NCBI GenBank assembly: GCA_026545765.1
Contig: CM048840.1
Coordinates: 21,270,765-21,334,764, forward strand
Length of the DNA: 64,000 nt
From: Plantago major
Lineage: Eukaryota > Streptophyta > Magnoliopsida > Lamiales > Plantaginaceae
Direction: 5' to 3'
Part shown: in pieces, positions 22,415 through 34,339 of the stretch
Numbering within the stretch: position 1 is the stretch's first letter
Layout of the letters: each line of letters begins with the position of its first letter
The notes under the pieces: model-generated
Told to the model about the DNA's origin: nothing
Seen by the model: the letters and a program-made list of their open reading frames with translations, nothing else
The model's database searches: none
Program-made: the position numbers and the translations under genes

Positions 22415-23335
22415 CAATCCGTCATAGACGCCTTTGGAACGAATCCTAAGGCGTTCCAAGCTGTTTAAAGTTCAAGGCCTCAAGGTCCGACCCTAAGGCC
22501 ACCTCTGGTCCGACTCTACTGAGTAAAACGGTGAACTGGACCTCAAAGACAGCAGGTCCGACCCAAGCCATGGTCCGAAACCATGAGGATCCGACTCGGA
22601 TGACGGTCCGAACTTAAGCCTCCAAACCTCATAAGAAACCAAGTGTGCTGGCACCAAGAGAGAAAATAGGATCCGAGGCTATCAAGGTCCGAACTACTAT
22701 GTCTTGTGGATTCATGGGAATTGATCTCAGCCGTGATATTGTGATCCGGACAAGACCTCCGGACCTACACTTTTTTCGGATGAAGGTCCAAGATGAACTT
22801 CAGAAGTCTCTAATCTCTCTCGTAGAATGACTAAACTACCCCTGAAAGCCCAAAAGGGAAATGAGTTAAGTCTTCTTAATGGGTCATGGGCCTAATAGTG
22901 CATTGTTGGCACTATCTGGGCCTTACACTTGGTGCAATCTAACGAGGTCCTTCCTCTTTTGGAGAATTCTATATATATGGCACACATTCCCATGCTAATG
23001 GTAAGTCACATCATCTTTACGAACTAATTCCGAACATTATACAGAGTAGATCTTCAGTCTCTCTCAAGTGAAGTCTTTGTCCGATTTGACATCAGGCAAA
23101 CCGGGTATTTGGTCCTAACCCCCCCCCCCCCCCCCCCCAAAGTTACTTGTGCAGATCACCCCGCTTTAGTTCTTTGGAGTGCTTTGGACCTTTGCTTGAT
23201 TTGGATGCTCTAAAGTGTTTGGACTTAGGACGATTTAGGAAGAACTCACTAAGTGGTTGGGGGACTTTACCCTCAACACTCACTCTCATACATTATTCAC
23301 TTTCCGAAATACTTAATTTATTCACTCAATCTTGA
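22415..23335 (+). repeat. LTR-like block with GGTCCGA words, TATA box and poly-C
   Basis: Non-coding block whose first 380 bp carry many GGTCCGA / GATCCGA words in both orientations. It has a TATA-like CTATATATATGG near 22,970 and a 20-base C run at 23,119-23,138. The GC-richer composition differs from the surrounding AT-rich DNA. It resembles the U3-R-U5 layout of an LTR, but I find no second copy, no TG/CA ends and no target duplication. Confidence 0.4.
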
Positions 23336-24365
23336 GACTTTTATCTCTAAAATATGACCATATGACGCCAAACTCCTTTTCTATATAAGTCATTCTGATT
23401 ATTTACATAATTTAGTCTTAAAATGCATGTCTGAACCCACAAAAAGTTAAGTTTGAAGCGGAGGGAGTATAATATTTTTACATAATAACCCAAGTATATG
23501 GAAGTCAAAATAAATTGCTACCTATACGGCCACATAATTGAAGAAAAAGATATTAAAAATATAAATGAAATGGAGAAAATTATGTCAACGGAATTCGACC
23601 CTACACTTCCTAATTAAAAAGTGACACAAGCATATAACGGATTGAAATTGAATGAGTGAGATTTAAATTGAATTGAAAATTTAATCAACTTGAGTATGGT
23701 TTTGGTTATAATTAAACCTTTTGAGGAATCATATGTCCAGTACCTATTTTCATGTGAGCTATGTTTAATATAAACATAGGGAAGCTAATATTTACTTTTA
23801 TCTTTCACAAAGTTTCATGAGAGATAGTCTATAGCTAGATAGTTTATATAGAGACGGTCTATGTTTTTAGGAAAATGATTCATGTTATTAATCAAAATGT
23901 ATATGTTGTTAACGAAATCAATTTCTTTTGTAATATGAAAAAAACACCAATGTTGATAACATCGACGTTTTGATTAATAACATCGATGATTTTGTTGACA
24001 ATATAGGTTCGTCTATTTATCTAGAGACTGTATCTCAGGAGACTTGCTATTTATCTTTAGTTTATGAAATTCATTTTTAGTCAATAATTACAGATTTTAT
24101 AAATTTCACAAAATTTAATAGATGTGGAAATCATCAAAACAAGACCAATATTTATATTTTTAATTGAAATAAAAATACATCAAATTTGCATTAAATTATA
24201 TTTTCTTATTACAAAAAAGTAAATCAAACTATAAGTAGTAGTACATGATCTTTGTCAAAAGCAAGATTACCCAATTTTGAACAAAAGTAATTAATGATAA
24301 TTGCTTTCCACAAGTTAGTTTTCAATTTGTAAATACCAATTACCATATCTCCTCTCTAACCTTCT
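23336..24365. other. Intergenic DNA upstream of caleosin 1 with MITE-like pieces
   Basis: No gene. Near 23,455 the string GAAGCGGAGGGAGTATA looks like one end of a Stowaway MITE, without a partner end. About 23,815-24,045 has weakly inverted ends (CATGAGAGATAGTCTATAG against CTGTATCTCAGGAGACTTG) around an ATCGA/GTTAATAACATCGA core, possibly another MITE. Confidence 0.4.
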
Positions 24366-24366
24366 C

Positions 24367-24374
24367 CATATAAG
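24367..24374 (+). promoter_or_regulatory. TATA box of caleosin gene 1
   Basis: CATATAAG lies 52 bases before the ATG, the right distance for a short 5' leader. Position and motif only. Confidence 0.5.
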
Positions 24375-24425
24375 AAGACATGTAAATCACAAATCTCAAG
24401 TAAAAACACAATTAGTCTCCCAATC

Positions 24426-26599
24426 ATGAATTTTCAGGCACAATTTTGGTTTTCTTTCTTTGGTGTTCTCAGCCTTTTCCTTCTCTCAAATGCAAGAGAA
24501 CTCAATACTTCATCAACCGCGAATCATGTTGATACAAACCTCGTACAGGGTATGTTTTTTCTTCTCCTTAATTCATCATTTGTCTTTAATTAAGTATGTT
24601 AATTTTGTTTAATTAATTAAGTACATGCATGCATGCAGGTAAGGAAAATGAACCACAGAATGTTCTCCAGAAGCATGTTATGTTCTTCGATCGGAACAAG
24701 GATGGCTTGATTTATCCCTCTGAAACATTTGACGGTATATAAATAGTTTCAAATTGTGTTGAATATTAATCCTTTTCCAGAATATTAGTTTCAAATTAAT
24801 GTATTCATATAGAAAACTGGAAGCAGATTTGATTTATTAACCCCGATATTTATTCTAGGTATTTGCACGTTTTTTTTTCCGATTCGCACATGAATAAGCT
24901 TTTATCTGGCTTGAAAATGAAAAGAAAAAACATGTAATTACAATTCCAAAAACCTTTTTTTTTTCTTTTTCAGATTCATTTGTTTTTTTGGTGAGTAAAG
25001 AAAATATTAGGCTTATTAATATGAACTTTTATTGATGATTTTGTGTAGGTTTTCGGGCAATTGGTTGTGGCATTGCATTATCGACTAGTGCATCTGTCTT
25101 AATCAACCAAGGTCTCAGTAGCAAGACAAGACCTGTAATTTCCCTAGCCCTTTTGTTTGGTTTTTTCTCCTTGATTTTTCTTTCATATGATATTAATCAC
25201 TACTATGAATCATCAATAAAAATCATGCTATAACTCATTGGGAAATAGAATACTTTTTCTTGTCAAACGTATCTCGTAATCTGTAATACTTTTTAGTACA
25301 AAAGTTAGTCTCCTTGATTAGAATAATTTCTTAACTTTTCAATCTATCATATCTCCCTAACTATATATGCTAAGAGAATAAAGCTAACATAATCATGTCT
25401 TACTTCTAACCATCTACTGGCCTGGTGATTACCACAGATTAGAAATGGGATTTACTAAAATAGTACTCCAAAAGAAGGTATGTTCAAAGATAAAAGTAGG
25501 GTAAACCATAAATAGTGTAAGTGTGCAACTAATGATTTATTTAGCTACTGATAAACGGAATGTTGATCCCAGACGCTTTTTAGAGATTTTTTTCTTCTTG
25601 AAATGGTAAACCTTTATTGATAATCAAGCACTATTAAAAGAGCATACCTTCTACTGTGATTTTAAGAAAGTTTCATATAAAATTCTAGAAATTGGGTGAA
25701 AAACAGGAACAAAGATTTTAGTAAGCTAAGCAAAATGTCATAACCAGTACCCATCTGATTACAACGTGAAAAGTGGATGACATAATGGAAATAGCGTTAG
25801 CAGACCAATTTTGGTTTTAATCGGCTAAGGATTTGTTTTTTAAATCTGAAAACTCATTAATTTTATTTCAGTTCAGATTCATTCAGTTTATTCTACTTAG
25901 TTGTTTTTTATACTATAAATAAATTCAGTTCAGTTCAGTTTTATTCAGTTCAATTTAGATATGTTCAGTTCTATTGAGACGAAAATAACAAAGAATAACA
26001 ATGTTGTCTTTTTGGGTCGAAATGCAGGGTGAACCATTTGATCCCAAATTTCCCATCAAGGTGAAAAACATCCAAATGTCCAAGCATACTAGCGACTCTG
26101 GCGTCTATGACAAAGATGGAGGGTATTTTTTATTGTCTATATATATAATCTTTTTCTTGATTAATTTGTCCCTAATTACATACTTACTCATGCATAGAGT
26201 AATTAATTATCTAACTTCTTACATGATAATGAACTTTGAAGGTTTGTTGAGTCAAAGTTCGAAGAGATCTTTCAAAAGCATGCTCACACTAATCCAGATG
26301 CCTTGACAAAGGATGAGTTGATTGAATTTATCAAATCGAACAGAGTGCCTAAGGACTACAAAGGATGGTATGTACTCATTTTTTTCGTATACGGAAATAT
26401 TCTTATCTAGACGAGGTGTACAATTACGACTAAGTTAATTAAAATATGTTGCAGGTTGGCAGCGTTTGTAGAGTGGAGAATCCTGTTTATGTTAGGGAAA
26501 GACGAGAAGGGTTTGCTGCAAAAGGAGACCGTGAGAGCTGTCTTTGATGGAAGCTTGTTCGATCAATTGGCCGCCAAACAGAAAGCAAAGAAGGCTTGA
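24426..26599 (+). CDS. Caleosin / peroxygenase, copy 1 (223 aa, 6 exons)
   Basis: Caleosins are calcium-binding haem proteins of lipid droplets or ER membranes; many are peroxygenases that oxidise unsaturated fatty acids with hydroperoxides. Exons by splice signals and frame: 24,426-24,549, 24,639-24,734, 25,049-25,134, 26,028-26,122, 26,242-26,367, 26,455-26,599; the sum is 672 nt with no internal stop. Residues 1-23 are hydrophobic ([17 protein letters not shown]), like a signal peptide or anchor. The EF-hand loop is canonical ([12 protein letters not shown], Asp59-Glu70). The two His expected to bind haem are His54 (LQKHVMFFD) and His122 (SKHTSDSG). The usual proline knot is not obvious. 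The start is the first ATG after a TATA box and opens the hydrophobic segment. All introns are GT-AG. The paralogue lies at 44,065. The family is clear; exact substrate and organelle are not. Confidence 0.93.
25823..25985. repeat. MITE-like repeat in caleosin 1 intron 3
   Basis: Contains runs of TTCAGTTCAG and begins CTAAGGATTTGTTTTTTAAA, matching the inverse of the right end of the Tourist-like MITE at 26,953-27,060. The far end is degraded. It accounts for part of the 0.9-kb intron 3. Confidence 0.5.
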
Positions 26600-26880
26600 A
26601 ACTGAATTCATTGATTGGAATATACTACATTCTCATCATAATAACATTTAGTACTTCATGTAACGGAATGGTTCCATTCCATCTCAATATTTGGAACTTC
26701 TTTTCGGTGCTAGTGAAATTTTCTCACTTGTATACATTGTGTACTTTTATAAAAATTAATTCTCAATCAAAACTAAAATTGAAGACAACAAAAGTGAAAC
26801 TATTGTTTTGTACTATAAGACTTTAACAAACTCAATTTAACAGACCTTTAATAAATTAATGGCAATTCAATTTATGTGAA

Positions 26881-26921
26881 TGGAGGAGTATTTGTGGAGC
26901 TATTGGTTTAGTTAAGGAAGG
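26881..26921 (+). repeat. 41-bp copy of LINE sequence, identical to 27,141-27,181
   Basis: TGGAGGAGTATTTGTGGAGC and the next 21 bases are identical at both places, exactly 260 bp apart. The second copy lies inside the LINE reading frame (WRSICGAIGLVKEG); the first is isolated outside it. It looks like filler or template-switch DNA. Confidence 0.85.
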
Positions 26922-26952
26922 TAAATAATTCAAAATCCTAATTCTTTACTTA

Positions 26953-27060
26953 GACTCTGTTCTTTTTAATTGAAATTTACTGAACTGAATTGAATTGTAG
27001 TATAAAATATAACTAAGCAGAACTGAACTGAAAGAGTTTTCAGTTGAAAGTAACAGAGCC
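26953..27060. mobile_element. Tourist-like MITE, 108 bp, TTA target duplication
   Basis: The ends GACTCTGTTCTTTTTAATTG and CAGTTGAAAGTAACAGAGCC are inverted repeats of about 20 bp with mismatches. It is flanked by TTA at 26,950-26,952 and 27,061-27,063, as for PIF/Harbinger-mobilised MITEs. It lies just downstream of caleosin 1. Confidence 0.75.
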
Positions 27061-27495
27061 TTAGTAGGACTCTAAAAGCCAAGTACTTTCCCAATTGTGA
27101 CATTACAGATGCTATCCCTAAGGCAAATGCCTCTTATTCTTGGAGGAGTATTTGTGGAGCTATTGGTTTAGTTAAGGAAGGTTTGAGATGGAGATTAGGA
27201 GATGGTAAGACTGCGGATTTGGGGTGATAATTGGATTATGCGGGATAGTGGTTTAAAGCCCTTTACACCCGACTTTATGGGACTTGGGGAGGCTACTGTC
27301 GATTCTCTAATCCAGTCACGATGATGATGGTGTTTGGAATGAAGCAGCTGTCAGAAATCTGTTTTGGGACGTTGATAGTGATGATGTCATGCATACACCT
27401 ATAAGCCCGACGATGCCTGATTTCAGGATCTGGCACTATAGCAAGTCCGATCAGTATTCTGTACGTTCATGATACCATTTGGCGCGAACCATTAG

Positions 27496-27833
27496 CAGGG
27501 CCGGCCTAGAGATTTAAGGGGCCCTGTGCAAAAATTTAAAATTGAGGCCCTATTAATAAAAAAATATTGATTATAATAGAAGAAAAAATATTCAAGATAT
27601 GAAAAATAAAAAAATTTACACCATCATGCATTGAACACGAGACCTTTTCTAAGTTAGATATCAACTTTACCATAAGTTAGATATCAACTTTACCACTTGG
27701 AAAAAGAGAATTTAATAATTCATTATTACATGGAAACAGATTTATATATAACCTCAAATTTAAAATTGGACCCCTTAAAATAAGGGGGAGCCTGAATGAG
27801 CGGGCTACCCGTGCATGTTCTGGGCCGGGCCTG
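27496..27833. mobile_element. hAT-type non-autonomous element, 338 bp, 8-bp target duplication
   Basis: The ends CAGGGCCGGCCTAG and (inverse) CAGGCCCGGCCCAG form the terminal inverted repeat. An exact 8-bp duplication ACCATTAG flanks it (27,488-27,495 and 27,834-27,841). Eight-base duplications and CAGGG ends are hallmarks of hAT. It contains a 23-bp tandem duplication near 27,650-27,700 and no gene. Confidence 0.92.
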
Positions 27834-28027
27834 ACCATTAGGAGTAGAGAGAATGGAAGCCGTACTGGTCAGTCTAGCTTGTTAGTTGCAGAAAATTGGA
27901 CCTGGGTCCGAAAATTAAAAGTGCCAAATAAGATCAGAATTTTTATTTGGAGAGCCCTTAAGTACTCTTTTACCTATTCGTGTCTCTTTGCTACGTAGAG
28001 GAATTTCTGTCAATATTGATTGCCCCA

Positions 28028-29637
28028 GTGCCCGTTTGGTTTGAGGGGTTTTTGGGGATTTTTTGTCCGAATATCCTTAATAATCCAGTTTGGTTGCCTT
28101 TTTGTCGGTCCGAAAAAATGGATTATTTGGAATAATCCAATTTCTCTAACCCGCATCAAGCCCTTAAATTTGTACATGAATAATCCAATTTCAAATACCT
28201 TCTATGAGTAGGTATTTACTTTTGTATTATCTTCTTTCTCGTGAAATGTCTAATTTTATACAAACTTTTCATCAATTACTAAATATGCCATCCCAATCCA
28301 AGAACACCAATCTATTCACATCAATGCACTTTTTTTTTCCTTCCTTATTTCCACCTTCCATTTCTTCTTTTATATTTTTCTAGTTTTGCACTCTATATTT
28401 TTCATTTTTTCCATTTCCTGGTTTCCACCTTCCTTTTTTTTTCCCAATGGTTTCCTAGTTTTGCACCCTTTCTTTTCATTTTGTAACCCTGTAATATTTA
28501 TTTCTATTTTCTACTCATTTACTCATTAGACCTTTTATACTTTTGTTTTTTGGCGTATCTTATGTATTTACATCAAAATTAATTTTGTTTGTTTAATAGT
28601 ATAACCAACTTTTTTATAAGAATGATAAACAAAACAATACTAATAATTAAAAAAATTGGTTAGCGTTGCTTACGAGAATAACGATGATAATTTAGAGTTG
28701 TCGGTTCAAGAACGTTTTTTCTTCATCATTTTTTGAAAAAAATATTCTAGCATATTAAATATGTGCAAATTTTGACAGAATATAGGCGGAGTATATATGT
28801 GTTTGAATACAAAATATGCATCGTTAATTACATATATGTGAATTTTTTTTTTTACTTTATATATTATAAAAACAACATTTATATAATTAAAAGTTTGAGT
28901 TTTTATTTGTGCCCTACCTGACCTAAAATCAAAACGACTTTCTTTGGCGTTTTACATGCTTTACACTTTTATGTTTAAAATGTAGGAAAATTTATGTTTA
29001 GATGGGATGATAAACATATGTGATGTCGATTTCAATCGCCAAAAATAATTATTCTACGCATGAGATGAAAAATATGGGATTATAAATTTCACTCATATGA
29101 AATATCGATCTTATAAGGAAACATGTATTTCGTTAAGATAATTATTACACAGATTATAAACAATATCTATAAACTAAATTTTAATGGTCAAGTCATATAA
29201 ACTCAAAATCGATGCCAAAGTTATCAACAATGGCAATGTAACTATGGATGCAATAATTTCAAAGATTTTCGGATAACTTTGTATACGAAATTCATATGAT
29301 CAAAATTTCAGAATTTTCCGATTAAACACGAGAATGTGGTAAAAATTTGATCCCCTAAAATTATGTTCACATGTAATTTTCACTAGATCAAACTCGATTT
29401 TATACAATTAGTGGGAAAACATAGAGGTATATCAGTAATTCCACTTTGATTTATCATACCGAATAATCCAAAATCAATTCAGAACCAAACTGGATTTTAT
29501 TGAAAATAGTTCAATTCATAGAGTCCAACCAAACAAGATTTTTAGGCGAAAACCCCCAAACATAATCCAATTTCTTAAATGGGCCGAATAATCCAGTTTT
29601 GCAAAATGAAATACCCCTTTTCAAACCAAACGGGCAC
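28028..29637. mobile_element. 1.6-kb non-coding DNA transposon with GTGCCCGTTTGG ends
   Basis: Perfect 17-bp terminal inverted repeats (GTGCCCGTTTGGTTTGA) bound 1,610 bp of AT-rich, non-coding DNA. Subterminal AATCCA/ATCCAG words recur near both ends. It interrupts the zf-RVT region of the LINE between GATTGCCCCA and GGTGTGTTCT. I find no convincing target duplication, so the superfamily stays open. The TTTGGTTTGAGGGG core of its end resembles the MITE at 39,063. Confidence 0.8.
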
Positions 29638-30442
29638 GGTGTGTTCTGGTTCTGAGGAGTCTTTATTGCATATTCTCTGTGACTGTCATTATGCCCGAAT
29701 TTTTTGGGCTCTCTCTAATTTTCCTACTACATTGATTTACACAGATGATCCGGAAGTTTCAGCTTGGATACGTAGAGTCCATCAGAATGTTCCAAGCGAC
29801 TTGTTTGATCTTTTTGCGTGTTCGTGCTGGAGCTTATGGAGTAACAGGAATAGAGTGGTCCATAATAATTTGTGGTTTGAGCCTCAGGCATCAGTGGTTT
29901 TTGTTGCTAACTACATCGAACAGTATAAGACAGCACAAACGGCATTCAACAGTCCTCGACCTCCAGACGTGCAGAACAGTTGGAGCCCACCACCGCAAGG
30001 AGTCTACAAGGTCAACTTTGACGCGTCCATCAAACATCGAAGAGCAGGAGCTGGCTTGGGAGTCGTTATAAGGGACTGGCAAGGGTCTGTAGTGGCTTGG
30101 CAAAGGAAATTCCAGGAGCATATTTGTTCACCTGAAATCGCTGAAGCAAAAGCAGCTCTATTGGCTATTCAATTCGCAAAGCATACCGGACTGGAGCAGA
30201 TCATTTTGGAAGGAGATTGTTTGAGTGTCATCAATCAACTCAAGCAAAATGCTTCGTTGTTTACATCTATTGGGGGTATCATTGAAGAAACTAATAAGAG
30301 CTTTGTTCATTTTTTTGAGTCGGTTATTTTTTCTTTTGTCCGTAGAGATAGCAATAAAGTGGCGCACCTTTTAGCCCACGACATTGACGTTGATAGCTCA
30401 GGTTTTTCAGTGTTACCTTTTGACTGTCCGGATGTACTTTGA

Positions 30443-31330
30443 TGAGTTTGATGCAATATATGATTGTTTTCTCAATTTTTTTTTTTTCTACGTGAGTGGA
30501 ATAATGATTTAATATAGTTTTTTAGTTGTATGATAAAAAGGAAAATTTAGTGACTTGACATAGTTCTTAATCTTATGTCAGACAATCCAAAACTGTTGAG
30601 AGACCATACTGTAACAATTGAAATTGCACAAATGATGATTTTATTGATTTTGATGAATGCGGATACAAAATGTTGTGAAACCCAACGAGTCGAATCAATT
30701 CAACCGCGACTCGGACGCTGAGACAGTCCAAAAACCCTCAAAACTCGGGAAAACCCACAGCCCGGTATAAACCCGATAAAATACCGGGTTAAACCGGTTG
30801 ATATAAAAAAAGAAAAAAAAACACGGGCCTTATTAACCTAGACAGTTCTGCAGAAGATTGTAAGAAATAAGTGTAGAATTTAGAAGAAGGAAGAGAGTTA
30901 TGGAGAAGAAGAAGAAAAGGGAAGGATAGATGATGAGATGACCAAAAAAAACCATCAGGTCTTGTAAGTTGTGATGATACAGCACAAATGCACAATACAC
31001 GAGACTTGCATAAAATTAAAATTAGACTACTACACTAGTCCTACAACGGTTTTGGCTAGCAATTATAACGATTATAATGGCATAAATCTGGTTAAATACA
31101 CTTAAAAATATTAGTTTAATCTAATTTCTTGATTTTAATTGATATTCAAACAGTCAGTGATCAATCATATCAACAATTGAAGTTCAAAAATATCTATAAA
31201 GAGGTTTTTATTTTTATTTTAAAAATGGTATAATAGTAAGTTGACCCGAGTTAACCTGGTTGAACCTCACTCAGTAGCTAGGTCGGGTCGATCGCCAGGT
31301 CCGGGTTTCAAAACATTACAATTCTCTATT
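30443..31330. other. Intergenic DNA, possible element with AATGTTTTGAAACCC ends
   Basis: No gene. AATGTTGTGAAACCC at about 30,669 and its inverse GGGTTTCAAAACATT at about 31,303 face each other. Words such as CCCGGTATAAACCCG and GACCCGAGTTAACC lie inside. This could be a degraded 650-bp DNA element; no firm target duplication. Confidence 0.4.
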
Positions 31331-31940
31331 CTAATTCTCCGATTCTAGTATTCTAAAGCAGCAAACTTGGATCTACAAATTCTTCGTTTTAGGATTTGTG
31401 AGGTTAAAGTCAGGAAAACGTCGATTCGAGGGCTTCTTGGCTTGATCTCAGATCGAATCGTGAACTTGAGAGTGTTTGAGGCGAACGGCGAACTTCTTGG
31501 GGATTGGATGAATTCCACGAAGAACGCTTATAAATCGTTGTGGAATTTGGCCTTTGATCTCCTTTAGAGGAAGTTTGGCATTTGGAAACGTTTCTTTAAG
31601 GGCTCCTCAACTTGATCTTGAATCCAACGCTGCTTTTTGCCTTGAACTTGGTGAAAAACTTCAAGAACTAATTTGATCAGGCTTCTTCAGGGCTTTTGGA
31701 TTTGATCTTCCTTGGCAGTGGTTGATCTTCCAATAACGTTTCTCCAAGTGCACGCGGGAGCTTTTTCTTGGATCAAACGTAGGTTTTTCTTCAGTTGCAG
31801 ATGAACTTCTTGAATGTCTTCGAGGCTGATCTTGAGAAGATGATGAGGGGATTATGACTCTGGCTTTGGAACTTGTGATCTTCACTTTTGATCTCTGACC
31901 TCTATTTTTTTTGTGGAGAATGGGATCCTTATATAGAGTC
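31331..31940 (-). other. Transcription-unit-like block of unknown nature
   Basis: On the minus strand a good TATA box (CTCTATATAAGG, about 31,928-31,939) is followed by 600 bp rich in GATCAAG/CAAGATCA words. The largest minus frame (31,885-31,661, 74 residues, Ser/Arg/Lys-rich) matches nothing I know. It could be an old LTR or a short non-coding transcript. I do not call a gene. Confidence 0.3.
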
Positions 31941-34184
31941 GGAAAAAGAGAATAATCAAATCATTGAGCCAAGATTGTATTTATCTTCTTTTCATATTAA
32001 TAACTGCATCAATTTCATGACGTGACACAATCCTATTGGTCGAATTGTATATTCATTTCCATCTCATAATTTCAATTAAAAGAATGCATTTTGACATCAT
32101 TCTTCTAATGTACGTAGCGGCATTTGATTGGTTCAGAATTCTGCAAATTTCAACATAATTTTATAATGTGAAATAATGGACACAATACTCCATATTTTTC
32201 ATGTGGCACAATTTTATAGGCCATAAATGGATCCTATTAAAATCAATTAAATTACCATACTATTTTAGAATAAAATGTAGTAAAATTCCAGTTAAATACA
32301 GTAATTAAATTTAATGATTTTAATAGTTTATTCGACACAATTTGCGTATCCAAAGATACATGAACATATACGTTCATAATCATGTGCTACCATAAATATA
32401 AATTTGATGTTATGTAAAGTTTAACTGAGATTTTCTTTGAATAATCTATCAAGTTACATCACAAAGTGTGTTTATCTCGCAACCAACTGGCGATTAACAT
32501 TTCTTGAGGGCTTGTTTGTAGTATACGTAACATACAAAAATCAAAATAGTGTTTTTTTGGACATGACTTTCATGTAGGATTTTTTTTTTTTAATCAGCAA
32601 CAAACTTTCATGTAGCTTTCGGCTTCATCTATATAATACATTAAGCAAAAAAGATTTTGAGCCATTCTAAAGTGTCAAAGTCATTCAACTATGTGTTAAA
32701 ATAAAGTGCTGTCATTGGTCCATTTCATTCCATGTTGGCAGATTCTTTTATTTTGGTTGGTCCAAAAAATAATTATGTTAGATGTATTTTAGTTTGGATA
32801 ATTATGTTTCAATGTGAAACATAATTTTCATTCAATACACCTTCAAAATTTCGATTATTCTTCAGTCAGTGATATCGAATAATTAAGGAAAGGAGAATAT
32901 AATAGGAGGATATAAACCAAATCATTAATACCAAATTTTAAGTTGCTAAGGTAAGCTAAGAATATATAAAAGTCAGTCAGTAAAATATCATGTTTCATAT
33001 AAAATGCTCTCTTCCTCTTCGCTTTTCTCCTTTGTACTATATCGTGGTTCAAACCACACTATATATACTGTAGAGACATTAACATTGTCTTTTCATTCAT
33101 AAAAAGACATTTGCTACGTACATAATCTCTTTTAACAAAAATATGTTGCCAGAATAGTATTGCTAAATTAAAGTAACTTCTGAGCAAACATTTTACTCAA
33201 AGATTTTGATGGAAATTCAAGTCCTACATACTTGAGAGGAACCGAATATTGAAGCAGATAATTGTAAATCATCAATTATTTATGTACTACTTGAATTCTT
33301 ATGAACACAACGTTGTCTTAACAGGCATATGCATATTATTGTGAATTTGTGACACTTTATAATGAGATTTGTGCCCCCTCCCCATTATGAAATTTTTAAT
33401 TTTAACTTATGAGTTAATTGGTGAATTTTACTCAATAGATGATAAAATGAATAATTTTGAATATCATTCATATTTGGATTGCAAATGTTATTGGAAAATA
33501 TAAATTTTCCAAACATTATGGGTATTCAATCATATATATTAAAATAATTTTTTTGGATGAACGTTTATTGAGAAATCGATATTATGACAATAAGACAAAA
33601 GAAAGGTAATCTGTAAAATCAATTAATACAAATTGAAATGGATTTATAATTGAACTCATTTTCACAATTTTTATAGATGTGTGATTATATACTCCATGTA
33701 TGATCATGCTCGATAAGACAAGGTAAAAGGACTCGCCATGTATGGTACATGTGACAACACACATAAATCTTTTTCCTGGTAGGACTTAAATCTGCACTCC
33801 TGGACTAAAACGTATGAGGCTCTCCAGACACCAACTTAAAAAGGAAAAAAAATGGAGAAAATGTAGAGTAGACTGTTTCATGTATCTGGATTTTTTATTG
33901 TTATTTGCTACTCCATCCATAAAATAAGGCAGAATTCATGAAAGCTTGCTCTAGAACAGTGTTACCATATAACTTCATACATTCTTCAATTTGTTTGGCT
34001 TAGACTTCACTCTCCATTTTAGTTGAGAGAATTCATTATTGTTTGGTCAGCCCATTAAAACGGGACAATTAGTTTCAAAGAGATAATTGAGTCCAACTCA
34101 ATTATGTTTCTTCTCTCTTTCAAAACCCTATAAAAATTTAATTTTATACCAAACACAAATTTTAACAACTCAACTAAAATTTAG

Positions 34185-34187
<3 letters not shown>
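31941..34187. other. AT-rich intergenic DNA
   Basis: 2.2 kb with no gene, RNA gene or clear element on either strand. Confidence 0.5.

Positions 34188-34188
<1 letters not shown>

Positions 34189-34266
<78 letters not shown>
34189..34266. repeat. (TA)n microsatellite, about 39 units
   Basis: An uninterrupted TA run of about 78 bp just upstream of the Helitron helicase remnant. Likely variable in length. Confidence 0.97.
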
Positions 34267-34268
<2 letters not shown>

Positions 34269-34339
34269 ACATTTTCAAGCCCTCTAAGCATAGCCATGTG
34301 TCATGCTGACGTGGAACTATCGAGCATTCCTATTGTTCA

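Larger units (their letters stand above)
27085..30442 (+). pseudogene. LINE (non-LTR) ORF2 remnant: zf-RVT and RNase H, split by two insertions
   Basis: The C-terminal part of a plant L1-type ORF2. 27,110-27,490 gives the region after the reverse transcriptase (YSWRSICGAIGLVKEGLRWRLGDGKTADLG, then DNWIMRDSG). 27,842-28,027 gives the zf-RVT start (WTWVRKLKVPNKIRIFIWRALK). 29,638-30,442 continues with CSGSEESLLHILCDCHYARIFW and then a complete RNase H-like RVT_3 domain (VNFDASIKHRRAGAGLG, CSPEIAEAKAALLAIQ, ILEGDCLSVINQL, VRRDSNKVAHLLA) ending at a TGA. The pieces join in order once the hAT MITE (27,496-27,833) and the TIR element (28,028-29,637) are removed. The 5' part with endonuclease and RT catalytic motifs is absent. 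Confidence 0.88.

Noticed and set aside
34087..34287. 66-residue frame ending in Ile/Tyr repeats
   Set aside because: Produced by the (TA)n microsatellite.
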